In this document: piece by piece, positions 6,952-13,892 of the stretch
How the letters are laid out: every line of letters starts with the position of its first letter
Position numbering within the stretch: the stretch's first letter is position 1
Assembly (NCBI GenBank): GCA_946887385.1
Contig: CAMPKU010000079.1
Coordinates: 1-16,773, forward strand
DNA from: an uncultured Gammaproteobacteria bacterium
GTDB taxonomy: Bacteria > Pseudomonadota > Gammaproteobacteria > Rariloculales > Rariloculaceae
DNA length: 16,773 nucleotides
Reading direction: 5' to 3'
Program-made: the position numbers and the translations under genes
Notes under the pieces: model-generated
The model's database searches: none
Told to the model about the DNA's origin: nothing
Seen by the model: the letters and a program-made list of their open reading frames with translations, nothing else

Positions 6952-7956
6952 GTGACGTTGAAGCAGCTCAAGTATCTCGTCGGGATCGCCGATAGCGGCT
7001 TGAACATCACGTCGGCCGCCGAGCGCCTCTTCACGAGCCAACCCGGCATCAGCAAACAGCTCAAGCAGCTCGAAGCCGAGCTCGGCGTGCAACTGTTTAC
7101 TCGCAAAGGCAAGAGCTTGGCCGCGATCACGCCGGCCGGCCGCGAGGTGATCGCGCGCGCCCGCAAGATCCTGCGCGAGGTGGGCAATATCTCGAGCCTC
7201 GCGAGCGACCTCACGGCGGAGCTGGACGGTACGCTCTCGATCGCCACCACGCACACCCAGGCGCGCTACGTGCTGCCGGAGGTGATCCGCGCGTTCCGCG
7301 AGCGCTATCCGCGCGTCGACCTCGAGCTGCACCAGGGTACCTCGGAGCAGATCGCGGAGCTCATCAGCACGAACAAGGTGGACTTTGCGATCGCCACGGG
7401 CTCGCAGGACTTGTTCTCGCACTTGACGATGATGCCGATCTACCACTGGCATCGCATCGTGCTGGTGCCGAAGGGCCACCCGCTCACGAAGCATACGAAG
7501 CCCATCGATTTGAAGGCGCTCGCCGATCACCCGCTCGTCACGTATGTGTTCAGCGGCACCGGCGAGTCCTCGTTCAAGAGAGCGTTCCGCGAGCACGGGC
7601 TCGAGCCGCGCGTGGTGTTCACGGCGCGCGATGCCGACATCATCAAGACCTACGTGCGGATGGGCATGGGCGTCGGCGTCATCGCGTCCATGGCGTTCGA
7701 GTGCGCGGATCGCGAGGATCTGGTCTCGATCGACGCCAGCGCGCTGTTCCCACGCGTCACCACGTGGCTCGGGTTCCCGCGCGACATGGTGCTGCGCGGC
7801 TACATGGTCGACTTCGTGCATCTGTTCGCTCCGCACTACTCGCCGCGGCTGATTCGCGACGCCGCGCGCGCACAGACGCAGGTGGAAGTCGACGAGCTTT
7901 TTCGCGACGTGCCTCTTCCGCTCAAGGGCGGGTGCGAGCAAGACCTTGTCAAGTGA
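6952..7956 (+). CDS. cysB: CysB-type LysR regulator of sulfur assimilation
   Basis: A 334-residue LysR-family regulator. The N-terminal winged helix-turn-helix covers residues about 1-60 (LKYLV, SAAERLFTSQPGISKQLKQL). The effector domain carries ATTHTQARY at residues 98-106, whose Thr100, Thr102 and Gln103 are the sulfate/acetylserine-pocket residues of CysB. It also has ARDADIIKTYVRMGMGVGVI. CysB proteins activate cys genes when N-acetylserine accumulates. GTG at 6952 is preferred over the ATG at 6892 because it restores the canonical start of the family, follows an AGGGGAA Shine-Dalgarno-like sequence, and the earlier ATG lies within the predicted promoter. It diverges from cysG-cysK, its likely targets, and overlaps the downstream CPBP gene. 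Confidence 0.92.
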   Translation: MTLKQLKYLVGIADSGLNITSAAERLFTSQPGISKQLKQLEAELGVQLFTRKGKSLAAITPAGREVIARARKILREVGNISSLASDLTAELDGTLSIATTHTQARYVLPEVIRAFRERYPRVDLELHQGTSEQIAELISTNKVDFAIATGSQDLFSHLTMMPIYHWHRIVLVPKGHPLTKHTKPIDLKALADHPLVTYVFSGTGESSFKRAFREHGLEPRVVFTARDADIIKTYVRMGMGVGVIASMAFECADREDLVSIDASALFPRVTTWLGFPRDMVLRGYMVDFVHLFAPHYSPRLIRDAARAQTQVEVDELFRDVPLPLKGGCEQDLVK

Positions 7957-8705
7957 GCCGCTCTAGCCGGCTGTGCAAACGGCCCTGGCTGGTGGCGCTG
8001 CTCGCCATCGCAGTCGGGCTTGCGTACGTCGTCGCGCAAATTGTCGCTTTTTTCGTCATCGCGGTCGTTTTGGCCCTCAGTCGGCGTGGCCAGACCGGGT
8101 CGGGGCTTTCGGCCGCAGCGGGCGCGGACGCCGACATCATCTCGGTCACAGCGTGGGCCGCCACGCTGGTGGCCGTGCCTCTCATCCTGCTATTTGCGAA
8201 GCGGCAAGCTTTGACGACGCCTGCCGACTTACTAGGTTGCAAAGCGGCCACGGCGCGGCAGACGTTTTTCTGGCTGGGCGGATTGCTGCTCTTCGTGGCC
8301 GCTAGCGATGGGCTCACATTGTTGTTGGGCCGCGAAGTGGTGCCGCAGAGCATGCGGGACATCTACGCGTCGGCTGACGTGCCGATCTTGCTGTGGTCGA
8401 CGCTGATCATCGCGGCCCCGCTGTTCGAGGAGCTGTTGTTTCGCGGCCTGATGTTCCAAGGGCTGCTGGAGACGCGGTTGAAGTTCGTGGGCGCCGCCGC
8501 CGTCACGTCATTGATCTGGTCTGCCATTCACGTGCAATACGACCTGTATGGCATTGCGTCGATTTTCGTGGGCGGGCTCTTGCTAGCCGCAGCACGCTAC
8601 TTCACCGGGTCCGTGTTCGTTCCGATGTTGATGCACGCCACGATGAATCTCGTGGCCACGCTCGAAGTGATTTGGCTGTCGCGAAGCGGCGCCGCGTTGT
8701 CGTGA
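7953..8705 (+). CDS. CPBP-family intramembrane metalloprotease
   Basis: A 250-residue membrane protein with about seven to eight hydrophobic segments (near 11-42, 64-82, 105-126, 144-158, 178-193, 200-215, 220-243). The CPBP/Abi signatures are complete: EELLFRG with Glu159, Glu160 and Arg164, His193 in the next conserved helix, and HATMN with His228 and Asn232. Members include Rce1-type prenyl-protein proteases and bacteriocin-immunity proteins, but most bacterial ones have no known substrate. GTG at 7953 overlaps the cysB stop (GTGA), so it is probably translated by coupling, as no independent Shine-Dalgarno sequence is evident. Why it shares an operon with cysB is not clear. Confidence 0.87.
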   Translation: MSRSSRLCKRPWLVALLAIAVGLAYVVAQIVAFFVIAVVLALSRRGQTGSGLSAAAGADADIISVTAWAATLVAVPLILLFAKRQALTTPADLLGCKAATARQTFFWLGGLLLFVAASDGLTLLLGREVVPQSMRDIYASADVPILLWSTLIIAAPLFEELLFRGLMFQGLLETRLKFVGAAAVTSLIWSAIHVQYDLYGIASIFVGGLLLAAARYFTGSVFVPMLMHATMNLVATLEVIWLSRSGAALS

Positions 8706-8729
8706 GCAATCCGGGCGTGCCCGATCGGC

Positions 8730-9518
8730 CTACAGGTCGGCGAGATTGATCTCGTGGATGCCGCACTCGCGCTTCAAGCCGTTGAAGCGCGTCTCGGCCA
8801 CAGTGGCCACTTCGTGCAGCGCCTTCGTGCTGTGCTGGTCGCCGATCGACACGTAGCCTTTTTCCCAGAGTGGGTGATACGGCAAGTTGTGCTTCGTGAG
8901 ATAACGATGCACGTCGCGGTCGGTCCACTCGGCGATGGGGTGCACTTTCCAGCGGCCGCCGGCCCACTCGAGATATGGAATTTCCTTGCGGCTCTCGGCT
9001 TGGTTGCGGCGGATTCCCGCGAACCAGGTGCTGACCTCGAGCTCGCGCAACCCGCGGCGCATCGGCTCTACCTTGTTCTCTTGGTTGTAGGCGTCGAGCC
9101 CCTCCAAGCCTTGATTCCAACGCTGGCCGTGGCGGGCTTCCTGCCAAGCCGGCGAGCGCGCGGCTCGGTACACCTTGAGATTCAGCCGCATGCGGGCCGT
9201 GAGCTCGTCGATGAAGCGATACGTTTCGGGGAAGAGATAGCCCGTGTCGACGAGCAAGACGGGCATGTTCGGGCTCACCTGCGTTACCAGATGCAGCGAG
9301 ACGGCGGCTTGTGCGCCGAAGCTCGAGGTGAGCACGTGGCGGCCCGGCAGATTCTCGAGCGCCCACTCGATGCGCTGATCGGCTTTCAGCGCCGCAAATT
9401 TGCGGTTGCAATGCTCGAGCGCGTGCGCGCGGCTGGCTTCCTCGTCGTAGGCCTTGGCGTCGAACGCCGGAGCGGAATCGGCAACCGCGGCGGCGACGTT
9501 CTCGAGTGCTGCATTCAT
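8730..9518 (-). CDS. cysH: Phosphoadenylyl-sulfate reductase (thioredoxin)
   Basis: A 262-residue enzyme that reduces PAPS to sulfite. Visible are the ATP-pyrophosphatase-like SSFGAQAAVSLHLV loop (residues about 65-78), DTGYLFPETY, the substrate-binding GIRRNQAESR, and the C-terminal KRECGIHE with catalytic Cys252. The only other cysteine is Cys37, so the CC and CxxC ligands of the 4Fe-4S APS-reductase type are absent, which points to PAPS as substrate. No ATG, GTG or TTG occurs between residue 1 and the conserved core, so the ATG at 9518 is forced. Oddly, that ATG directly follows the T-tract of a strong terminator hairpin and has no accessible Shine-Dalgarno sequence. It converges with the CPBP gene, 24 nt away. 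Confidence 0.94.
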   Translation of the reverse strand: MNAALENVAAAVADSAPAFDAKAYDEEASRAHALEHCNRKFAALKADQRIEWALENLPGRHVLTSSFGAQAAVSLHLVTQVSPNMPVLLVDTGYLFPETYRFIDELTARMRLNLKVYRAARSPAWQEARHGQRWNQGLEGLDAYNQENKVEPMRRGLRELEVSTWFAGIRRNQAESRKEIPYLEWAGGRWKVHPIAEWTDRDVHRYLTKHNLPYHPLWEKGYVSIGDQHSTKALHEVATVAETRFNGLKRECGIHEINLADL

Positions 9519-9553
9519 AAAAAACGGGTCCCGAAACCTTGGCCTCGGACCCG
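9519..9553 (-). terminator. cysH: Strong intrinsic terminator abutting the cysH start codon
   Basis: Read on the minus strand, CGGGTCC (9553-9547) pairs perfectly with GGACCCG (9531-9525). The stem continues by five more pairs, including two G-U, after a single bulged G, closing on a 4-nt loop. Six T residues (9524-9519) follow at once, and the next three bases are the cysH ATG. The 3' arm also holds the only purine-rich Shine-Dalgarno-like bases, so the folded form would prevent both elongation and initiation. Confidence 0.75.
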
Positions 9554-9604
9554 CTCGCAGCGGTCTGGGCGTGGGTATTTGAGTGGCTACGTTAAGTGCC
9601 GCTG
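9519..9604 (-). promoter_or_regulatory. cysH: Putative attenuator leader of cysH
   Basis: Four segments in minus-strand order can pair in alternative ways. Segment 1 is CAGCGG (9604-9599), segment 2 is CCGCTG (9563-9558), segment 3 is AGCGGGTCC (9555-9547) and segment 4 is GGACCCG (9531-9525). Segments 1 and 2 pair over 6 bp. Segment 2 also pairs with the first five bases of segment 3 (5 bp, 3-nt loop), which would disturb the base of the 3-4 terminator. No short leader ORF rich in Cys codons was found, so a ligand- or protein-binding leader is more likely than ribosome-stalling attenuation. Confidence 0.45.
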
Positions 9605-9653
9605 TCGGGAACGTGAACGGTTAAGTTCTTCTACCGCTATACCCCAAACGAAT

Positions 9654-9694
9654 AAAGCCGCGAGATGCCAAAACCCGAGCAGCGGCGCGGCTTT
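9654..9694 (-). terminator. Terminator-like inverted repeat at the end of the heme operon
   Basis: On the minus strand, AAAGCCGCG (9694-9686) and CGCGGCTTT (9662-9654) form a perfect 9-bp stem around a 23-nt loop, followed by ATTCGTTT. The first arm begins at the last base of the flavoprotein stop codon. It probably ends the heme operon transcript and separates it from cysH, leaving about 100 nt for the cysH promoter and leader. Confidence 0.55.
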
Positions 9695-11061
9695 CAGACC
9701 TGCGCCAGAATCGCTGCCGCAGCCTCCTCGGCCGACTCCATCGCGCCCTCCATGCCGCGGCTTTCGGTAGCCAGGTGCTCGCCGCAAAAGTGCAGCCGCC
9801 CATGCGCCTGCCCGAGCGCCGCGGCGAACCGCGTGACCTCGCCGGGGCGAAAGTACGTCCAGGCGCCAAGGGCATACGGATCGGCGCCCCACGAGTGCAG
9901 GCCGATGAGCTCGAGCTGGTTTTTCGCGGCCGGCCGCAATGACTCGATCGCCGCGATCACCGCGCCGCCGGCTTCGGCCGCAGTGGCGAGGCGGTCGAGC
10001 GCCACGGCGTTGTCGCCGGTGATCCACGCCGTCAGGCTCGTGACCTCGGCGGGATCGTCGCGGCTGCGCGCTGCGGCGAGCATGCCGGCGCGCGTGTCGG
10101 TGAACAAGCTCGCGGCGTAGCCGTCTTGCTCCCAGAAGCGGCTGCGCGGCGCCAGATAGACCTGCGTTAGCGGCTGCGACGGCAATGTCGCCACGGCCTG
10201 CTGCTGCAAGGCCGGCAACTTGGGCTCGATTGCCATCTGTCGCAGCACCGGCGGCGGCACCGCCGCCATGGCGTAACGCGCGCGCACCTGGCGGCCGTCG
10301 GCGCACGTGACCACCACGCCGTCGTTCGTGAGCTCGATGGCGCGCACGGCAGCTCCGAGCTCTACGCCGCCGGCGAGCGCAGCGGCCATCGCCTCGGGAA
10401 TTCGTTGCACGCCGTGGCGCGCAGTAACCCCAAGACTTTCGGTTCCGCCGAGCGCGCGTTGCTGCTTGGAGAAGGCGCCGCGGAAGAGCAGCAGCAACGC
10501 GGACACGTCGTGCGCGTCGCGGCCGAAGCTCACGTTGAGCCCGTACGCCAGAGCGATCGCTCGCTCGCTGAGCCCCAAGCTGCGCAGCCACGCATGCGCT
10601 GAGACGTCGAGCGACGCGTGGCGCTCGTCGAGCCACTCGCCCGGACTGCCGAGCGGGTTGTCGCGCATCGTGAGCACGCGATGGTAGCTCCACGGCAATT
10701 GCTCGCGATCGCGTTCCGGAAAATCGTTCTTGGGGTGCGTGGGCCAGTCGCGCTGCCGAATGATCTCGCCGTCGAGCGCGAGATCCTGCTCGCGGAAGAA
10801 CCGAAGGATCGGCGTCACATCCATGAGCTCGACGCTGTAGCGTTCGGCTGCCGCGAGCACGCGCGCATAGCCGGCGCCGATATAGGTGCCGCCGGCTTCG
10901 GCCGTGCTGCCCTGCTGGCGCATCGAATGGATGCGCCCGCCCACGCGCTGCTGCGCCTCGAGCACCAGCACGCGCAGGCCCGTGGCCTCCAGCGTCAGCG
11001 CGGCATGCAGGCCGGCGAGGCCGGCGCCGATGACGATGACGTCGACGTCCTTGCCGGCCAA
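9694..11061 (-). CDS. FAD-dependent amine-oxidase-family protein, last gene of the heme operon
   Basis: A 455-residue flavoprotein. The Rossmann motif VIGAGLAGLHAALTLEATG has GxGxxG at residues 12-17, then Glu35 and GGR at 41-43. A MAO-like C-terminus contains SWGADPYALGAWTYFRPGE and the second FAD site LHFCGEH near 423-429. This is the monoamine oxidase/protoporphyrinogen oxidase/phytoene desaturase superfamily, and the C-terminal motifs are closer to monoamine oxidases. TTG at 11061 is used because it begins the domain 4 nt after the hemH stop, with coupled translation likely. Its place behind hemE, hemQ and hemH suggests a heme-pathway oxidase (the CgoX/HemY step), but sequence alone does not show this; an amine oxidase unrelated to heme remains possible. 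Confidence 0.8.
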   Translation of the reverse strand: MAGKDVDVIVIGAGLAGLHAALTLEATGLRVLVLEAQQRVGGRIHSMRQQGSTAEAGGTYIGAGYARVLAAAERYSVELMDVTPILRFFREQDLALDGEIIRQRDWPTHPKNDFPERDREQLPWSYHRVLTMRDNPLGSPGEWLDERHASLDVSAHAWLRSLGLSERAIALAYGLNVSFGRDAHDVSALLLLFRGAFSKQQRALGGTESLGVTARHGVQRIPEAMAAALAGGVELGAAVRAIELTNDGVVVTCADGRQVRARYAMAAVPPPVLRQMAIEPKLPALQQQAVATLPSQPLTQVYLAPRSRFWEQDGYAASLFTDTRAGMLAAARSRDDPAEVTSLTAWITGDNAVALDRLATAAEAGGAVIAAIESLRPAAKNQLELIGLHSWGADPYALGAWTYFRPGEVTRFAAALGQAHGRLHFCGEHLATESRGMEGAMESAEEAAAAILAQV

Positions 11062-11065
11062 GCGC

Positions 11066-12136
11066 TCAAGCCCGCTCGAGCCAGGGATCGTCTACGCCGC
11101 ACAGCGCGGGTTTCAACGGGCCCGGGCGGCCGGGCAAACAGCAGTCGGCGGGGCAGCGGTCGTGGCTCGGTCCTAAGCTCCCCAGCGCGCGCCGCGGCGC
11201 GCCCGGCGTCAACCGTTCGACAATGAGCTCGCGCACCATCGAGACGTAGGCGGGATGCGTGCCGACGGTGCCCGCACGGACCATCGTGAGCCCGAGCTCG
11301 TGGGCCACCGCGGCCGCGTCCACGTCGAGGTCCATGATGACTTCCATGTGATCGCAAACGAAGCCGATCGGCGCGACGACGACGGCCTTGATGCCTTCGG
11401 CCTCGGCCTCGCGCAACGCGTCGCGGATATCGGGGCCGAGCCACGATTCGCGGCCGTAAGACGCGTTGTTGCTCTGATAGACGAGCCGCCAGCGCGGCAG
11501 CTCGAGCACGTCGCCGACGAGGCCGCAGCTTGCCTCGAGCTGCGCTTCGTAGGCGCAGCCGGCCGCCATCGCGATCGGTAGGCTGTGCGCGGTGAACAAC
11601 ACCAGCGCATGCGCGCGCTTGCTGGCCGGCAGCGTGTCGAGGGCGTCGCGGACCCGATCGGCCGTCGCTGCGATGAATCCCGGATGGTTGTACGGCACGC
11701 GCAGCTTGTCGAAGCGCGGGGCGTTCGGGATGGTGCGCGCCGCTTCGAACAGATCTTCGCGGTAGCGGCGGCAACCGCTATAGGAGCTGAACGAGCTCGT
11801 GACGAATGCGAGCGCACGCTCCACGCCGGCGTGCGCCATCTGCGCCACGGTGTCGGCCAGGAGCGGATGCCAATTGCGGTTGCCCCAATAAATCGGCAGC
11901 GCCGGGCCGTGCGCGTCGAGCTCGAGCTGGAGCGCCTTGATGAACGCGCGCGTGTGCGCGTTGATCGGGCTCACACCGCCCACGTGCTCGTAGCGCTTGG
12001 CGATCTGCGCCTTCGTCTCCGGCGACACGCGCAGGCCGCGGAACACATTATCGAGAAACGAGTCCACGTCGGCGGGCCCTTCGGGGCCGCCGAACGACAC
12101 GACGAGCAGCGCGTCGTAATCGTGGTCGGTGGTCAC
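11066..12136 (-). CDS. hemH: Ferrochelatase, coproporphyrin type (CpfC-like) with Cys-rich tail
   Basis: A 356-residue class II chelatase that inserts ferrous iron into a porphyrin. The N-terminus YDALLVVSFGGPEGPADVDSF, then VGGVSPINAHTR and YWGNRNWHP, are the pattern of actinobacterial coproporphyrin ferrochelatases rather than of E. coli HemH. The catalytic His184 (FTAHSLP) and Glu265 (PIGFVCDHMEV) are present. The C-terminus carries Cys328, Cys332, Cys333 and Cys346, with further cysteines at 122, 194, 204 and 261. Such a tail is the usual [2Fe-2S] site in this clade. GTG at 12136 overlaps the hemQ stop (GTGA). Coproporphyrin as substrate is an inference from clade and neighbours. Confidence 0.9.
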   Translation of the reverse strand: MTTDHDYDALLVVSFGGPEGPADVDSFLDNVFRGLRVSPETKAQIAKRYEHVGGVSPINAHTRAFIKALQLELDAHGPALPIYWGNRNWHPLLADTVAQMAHAGVERALAFVTSSFSSYSGCRRYREDLFEAARTIPNAPRFDKLRVPYNHPGFIAATADRVRDALDTLPASKRAHALVLFTAHSLPIAMAAGCAYEAQLEASCGLVGDVLELPRWRLVYQSNNASYGRESWLGPDIRDALREAEAEGIKAVVVAPIGFVCDHMEVIMDLDVDAAAVAHELGLTMVRAGTVGTHPAYVSMVRELIVERLTPGAPRRALGSLGPSHDRCPADCCLPGRPGPLKPALCGVDDPWLERA

Positions 12137-12873
12137 GGCTTCGCCTGCCAGGCGGCCCTGCCGACGAAGAACGGCCCGAGGCTATCGAGGTACTGCGAGG
12201 TCTGCTCGGTCTTGCGCATCTCCTGCACGACGGCCGATAGCGGGTGCAGATTCGGCCCGAGCAGTCCCACGATGAAGTCGTTGTCGTTCTGGTCGAGCCC
12301 GTGGCAGGCCAGGCGCACGTCGGCGGCGTGCCCGCCCGCGCCGTAGCGCTTCGCCAGCGAGCCGTGCTCGGCCAGGATGCGGCGCTGGTGATCGGCGGGC
12401 AGCGTTTGAAACTTCTTCGAGCGCTGGAGCGGATACCACACGGCCCAGCGGTTGTCGGGGTTCAAGAGCTTCGAGCGCGGCTTCGTGAACAGCGTGTCGG
12501 TGAGATCGGGCTCGTAGCCGATCGAGTACGTGCGGCCCAGCATGTCGAGCTTGGCCTTGCGCGTGAAATCGGCGAACGGCTTGCGGTTGAACAGCGTGCG
12601 CAGCGTGGTGACGAAGTAGTCGGGGTCCTCGGCGGTCACGATCACGCCGATGCCTTGCGGATCATTGGCGTCGAGATACAGCGCGCCGTCCACGCCGTCC
12701 TCGGCGAGCGCCCGGATGGCAGCGTGCGGATCGGGGCAGCCGCCGAACGCGGTGAATTTCATGAACAGCCGCCGGTCGAGCGAGATCACCTGACCGCCGC
12801 GGCGGCCTTTCTCCGCCAGCTCGAGCGGTTGCGTATCGTCGGCGGTTTCGATGTTGGCGGGTCTCTCGCTCAT
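12133..12873 (-). CDS. hemQ: Chlorite-dismutase-family heme protein (HemQ/ChdC-like)
   Basis: A 246-residue protein of the chlorite dismutase fold. Conserved blocks are RRLFMKFTAFGGC, DPQGIGVIVTAEDPDYFVTT, MLGRTYSIGYEPDL, WAVWYPLQR, LAEHG, RLACHGLDQNDNDFIVGLLG and FFVGRAAWQ. In HemQ enzymes, a Tyr in a YPM motif drives oxidative decarboxylation of coproheme and a His in an EHG motif binds the iron. Tyr147 and His170 match these here; the Lys usually four residues after the Tyr is Arg151. ATG at 12873 overlaps the hemE stop (ATGA), so the longer open frame upstream is rejected. Placement between hemE and hemH supports a coproheme decarboxylase role over chlorite detoxification. Confidence 0.85.
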   Translation of the reverse strand: MSERPANIETADDTQPLELAEKGRRGGQVISLDRRLFMKFTAFGGCPDPHAAIRALAEDGVDGALYLDANDPQGIGVIVTAEDPDYFVTTLRTLFNRKPFADFTRKAKLDMLGRTYSIGYEPDLTDTLFTKPRSKLLNPDNRWAVWYPLQRSKKFQTLPADHQRRILAEHGSLAKRYGAGGHAADVRLACHGLDQNDNDFIVGLLGPNLHPLSAVVQEMRKTEQTSQYLDSLGPFFVGRAAWQAKP

Positions 12874-13892
12874 AACTCCTCCGAGTGCACGACGTCCACG
12901 AGCGCCGCGACGCTCGCGAGCGGGGTCTGCGGCAAGATGCCGTGACCTAGGTTGACGATATGGCCGCGCGGCGCCGTGGCGGCAAGTAACTCGTGTGCCG
13001 CCGCGCGCGTGGCCTCGGGCCCCGCCGTCAGGATCGCAGGCTCGAGGTTGCCTTGCACGGCCCGTTGCGGGAAGCGCTGCGCCAGGTCGGGCAAGTCGAT
13101 GCGCCAATCGACGCCCAGCACCTCGGCCGGCAGACTCGCGTACGCGTCCATGAGGTGGGGGGCGTTTTGCAGGAACAGGATGCGCGGGATGCCGGCCTTG
13201 CCGACGGCCGCGAGCAGCGACGTGAGGTGCGGGCGAATCAGCCGCTCCCAGCTGGCGCGCGACAAGAGGCCGGCCCACGAGTCGAAGATCTGCACGGCGT
13301 CCGCGCCCGCGGCCGCCTGTTGGAGCAGGTACTCGGCCATGAGGCTCGAGAGCCGCTCAAGCAACGCATCGAGCAATTTGGGCTCCGCGGCCGCGAACGC
13401 GCGCAGCGTGGGAAAGTCCTTCGTGCCTTTACCTTCGACCAGGTACGCCGCGAGCGTCCACGGCGCGCCGCAAAAGCCGAGCAGCGCCGTGCTGTCGGGC
13501 AGCGCCGCGCGCGTGAGCTTCAGTGCTGCAATGACCTCGGGCGCGATCTCTCCGGGCTCGGGATGGCGCAGGCGCTCGATGCTGCGCGCATCGCGGATCG
13601 GGTTCGCGACCACGGGGCCGGGATCGAAGTCGAACTCGATGCCCAGTGCGGGCATCGGGCTCATGATGTCGGCGAACACGATGGCTGCGTCGAGCGGGAA
13701 GCGCTTCAGCGGCAGCAGCGTCACTTCGGCCGCGAGCTCGGGCGTGCCGGCGAGCGCTTTGAAACTGTGGCGCGCGCGCAGCTCGCGGTACTCGGGCAAG
13801 TAGCGGCCCGCCTGGCGCATGATCCAGAGCGGCCGGCGTGGCACCGCCTCGCGGCGGATGGCTTTGAGCAGCAGCTTGTCGTTGGCGGTCAT
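12870..13892 (-). CDS. hemE: Uroporphyrinogen III decarboxylase
   Basis: A 340-residue cytosolic enzyme that converts uroporphyrinogen III to coproporphyrinogen III. The signature RPLWIMRQAGRYLPEY lies at residues 20-35. It is followed by the catalytic region PLDAAIVFADIMSP with the essential Asp, GFCGAPWTLAAYLVEGKG, VQIFDSWAG, and the C-terminal HIVNLGHGILPQTP. Length is normal for the family (about 340-355). The start overlaps the response-regulator stop by 4 nt and the end overlaps hemQ by 4 nt. HemE competes with CysG, encoded nearby, for the same substrate. Confidence 0.96.
   Translation of the reverse strand: MTANDKLLLKAIRREAVPRRPLWIMRQAGRYLPEYRELRARHSFKALAGTPELAAEVTLLPLKRFPLDAAIVFADIMSPMPALGIEFDFDPGPVVANPIRDARSIERLRHPEPGEIAPEVIAALKLTRAALPDSTALLGFCGAPWTLAAYLVEGKGTKDFPTLRAFAAAEPKLLDALLERLSSLMAEYLLQQAAAGADAVQIFDSWAGLLSRASWERLIRPHLTSLLAAVGKAGIPRILFLQNAPHLMDAYASLPAEVLGVDWRIDLPDLAQRFPQRAVQGNLEPAILTAGPEATRAAAHELLAATAPRGHIVNLGHGILPQTPLASVAALVDVVHSEEL

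Noticed and set aside
6877..7941. Minus-strand open frame opposite cysB
   Set aside because: His/Arg/Asp-rich composition typical of the antisense of GC-rich coding DNA; cysB motifs are intact on the plus strand.
8712..8723. Short inverted repeat CGGG/CCCG between the CPBP gene and cysH
   Set aside because: Only 4-5 bp with a tiny loop and no T-tract on either strand, so it is not a credible terminator.
9519..9604. Known SAM-family riboswitch in the cysH leader
   Set aside because: No consensus core of a SAM class that I can recognise is present, and the leader is short. It is kept as an unclassified attenuator candidate.
8754..9770. Plus-strand open frame opposite cysH and its leader
   Set aside because: Antisense to cysH, no domain, and it runs through two terminator hairpins.
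12874..13278. N-terminal extension of the HemQ-like frame
   Set aside because: It overlaps hemE in another frame, is Arg-rich, and the conserved protein starts after the ATG at 12873, which overlaps the hemE stop by 4 nt.
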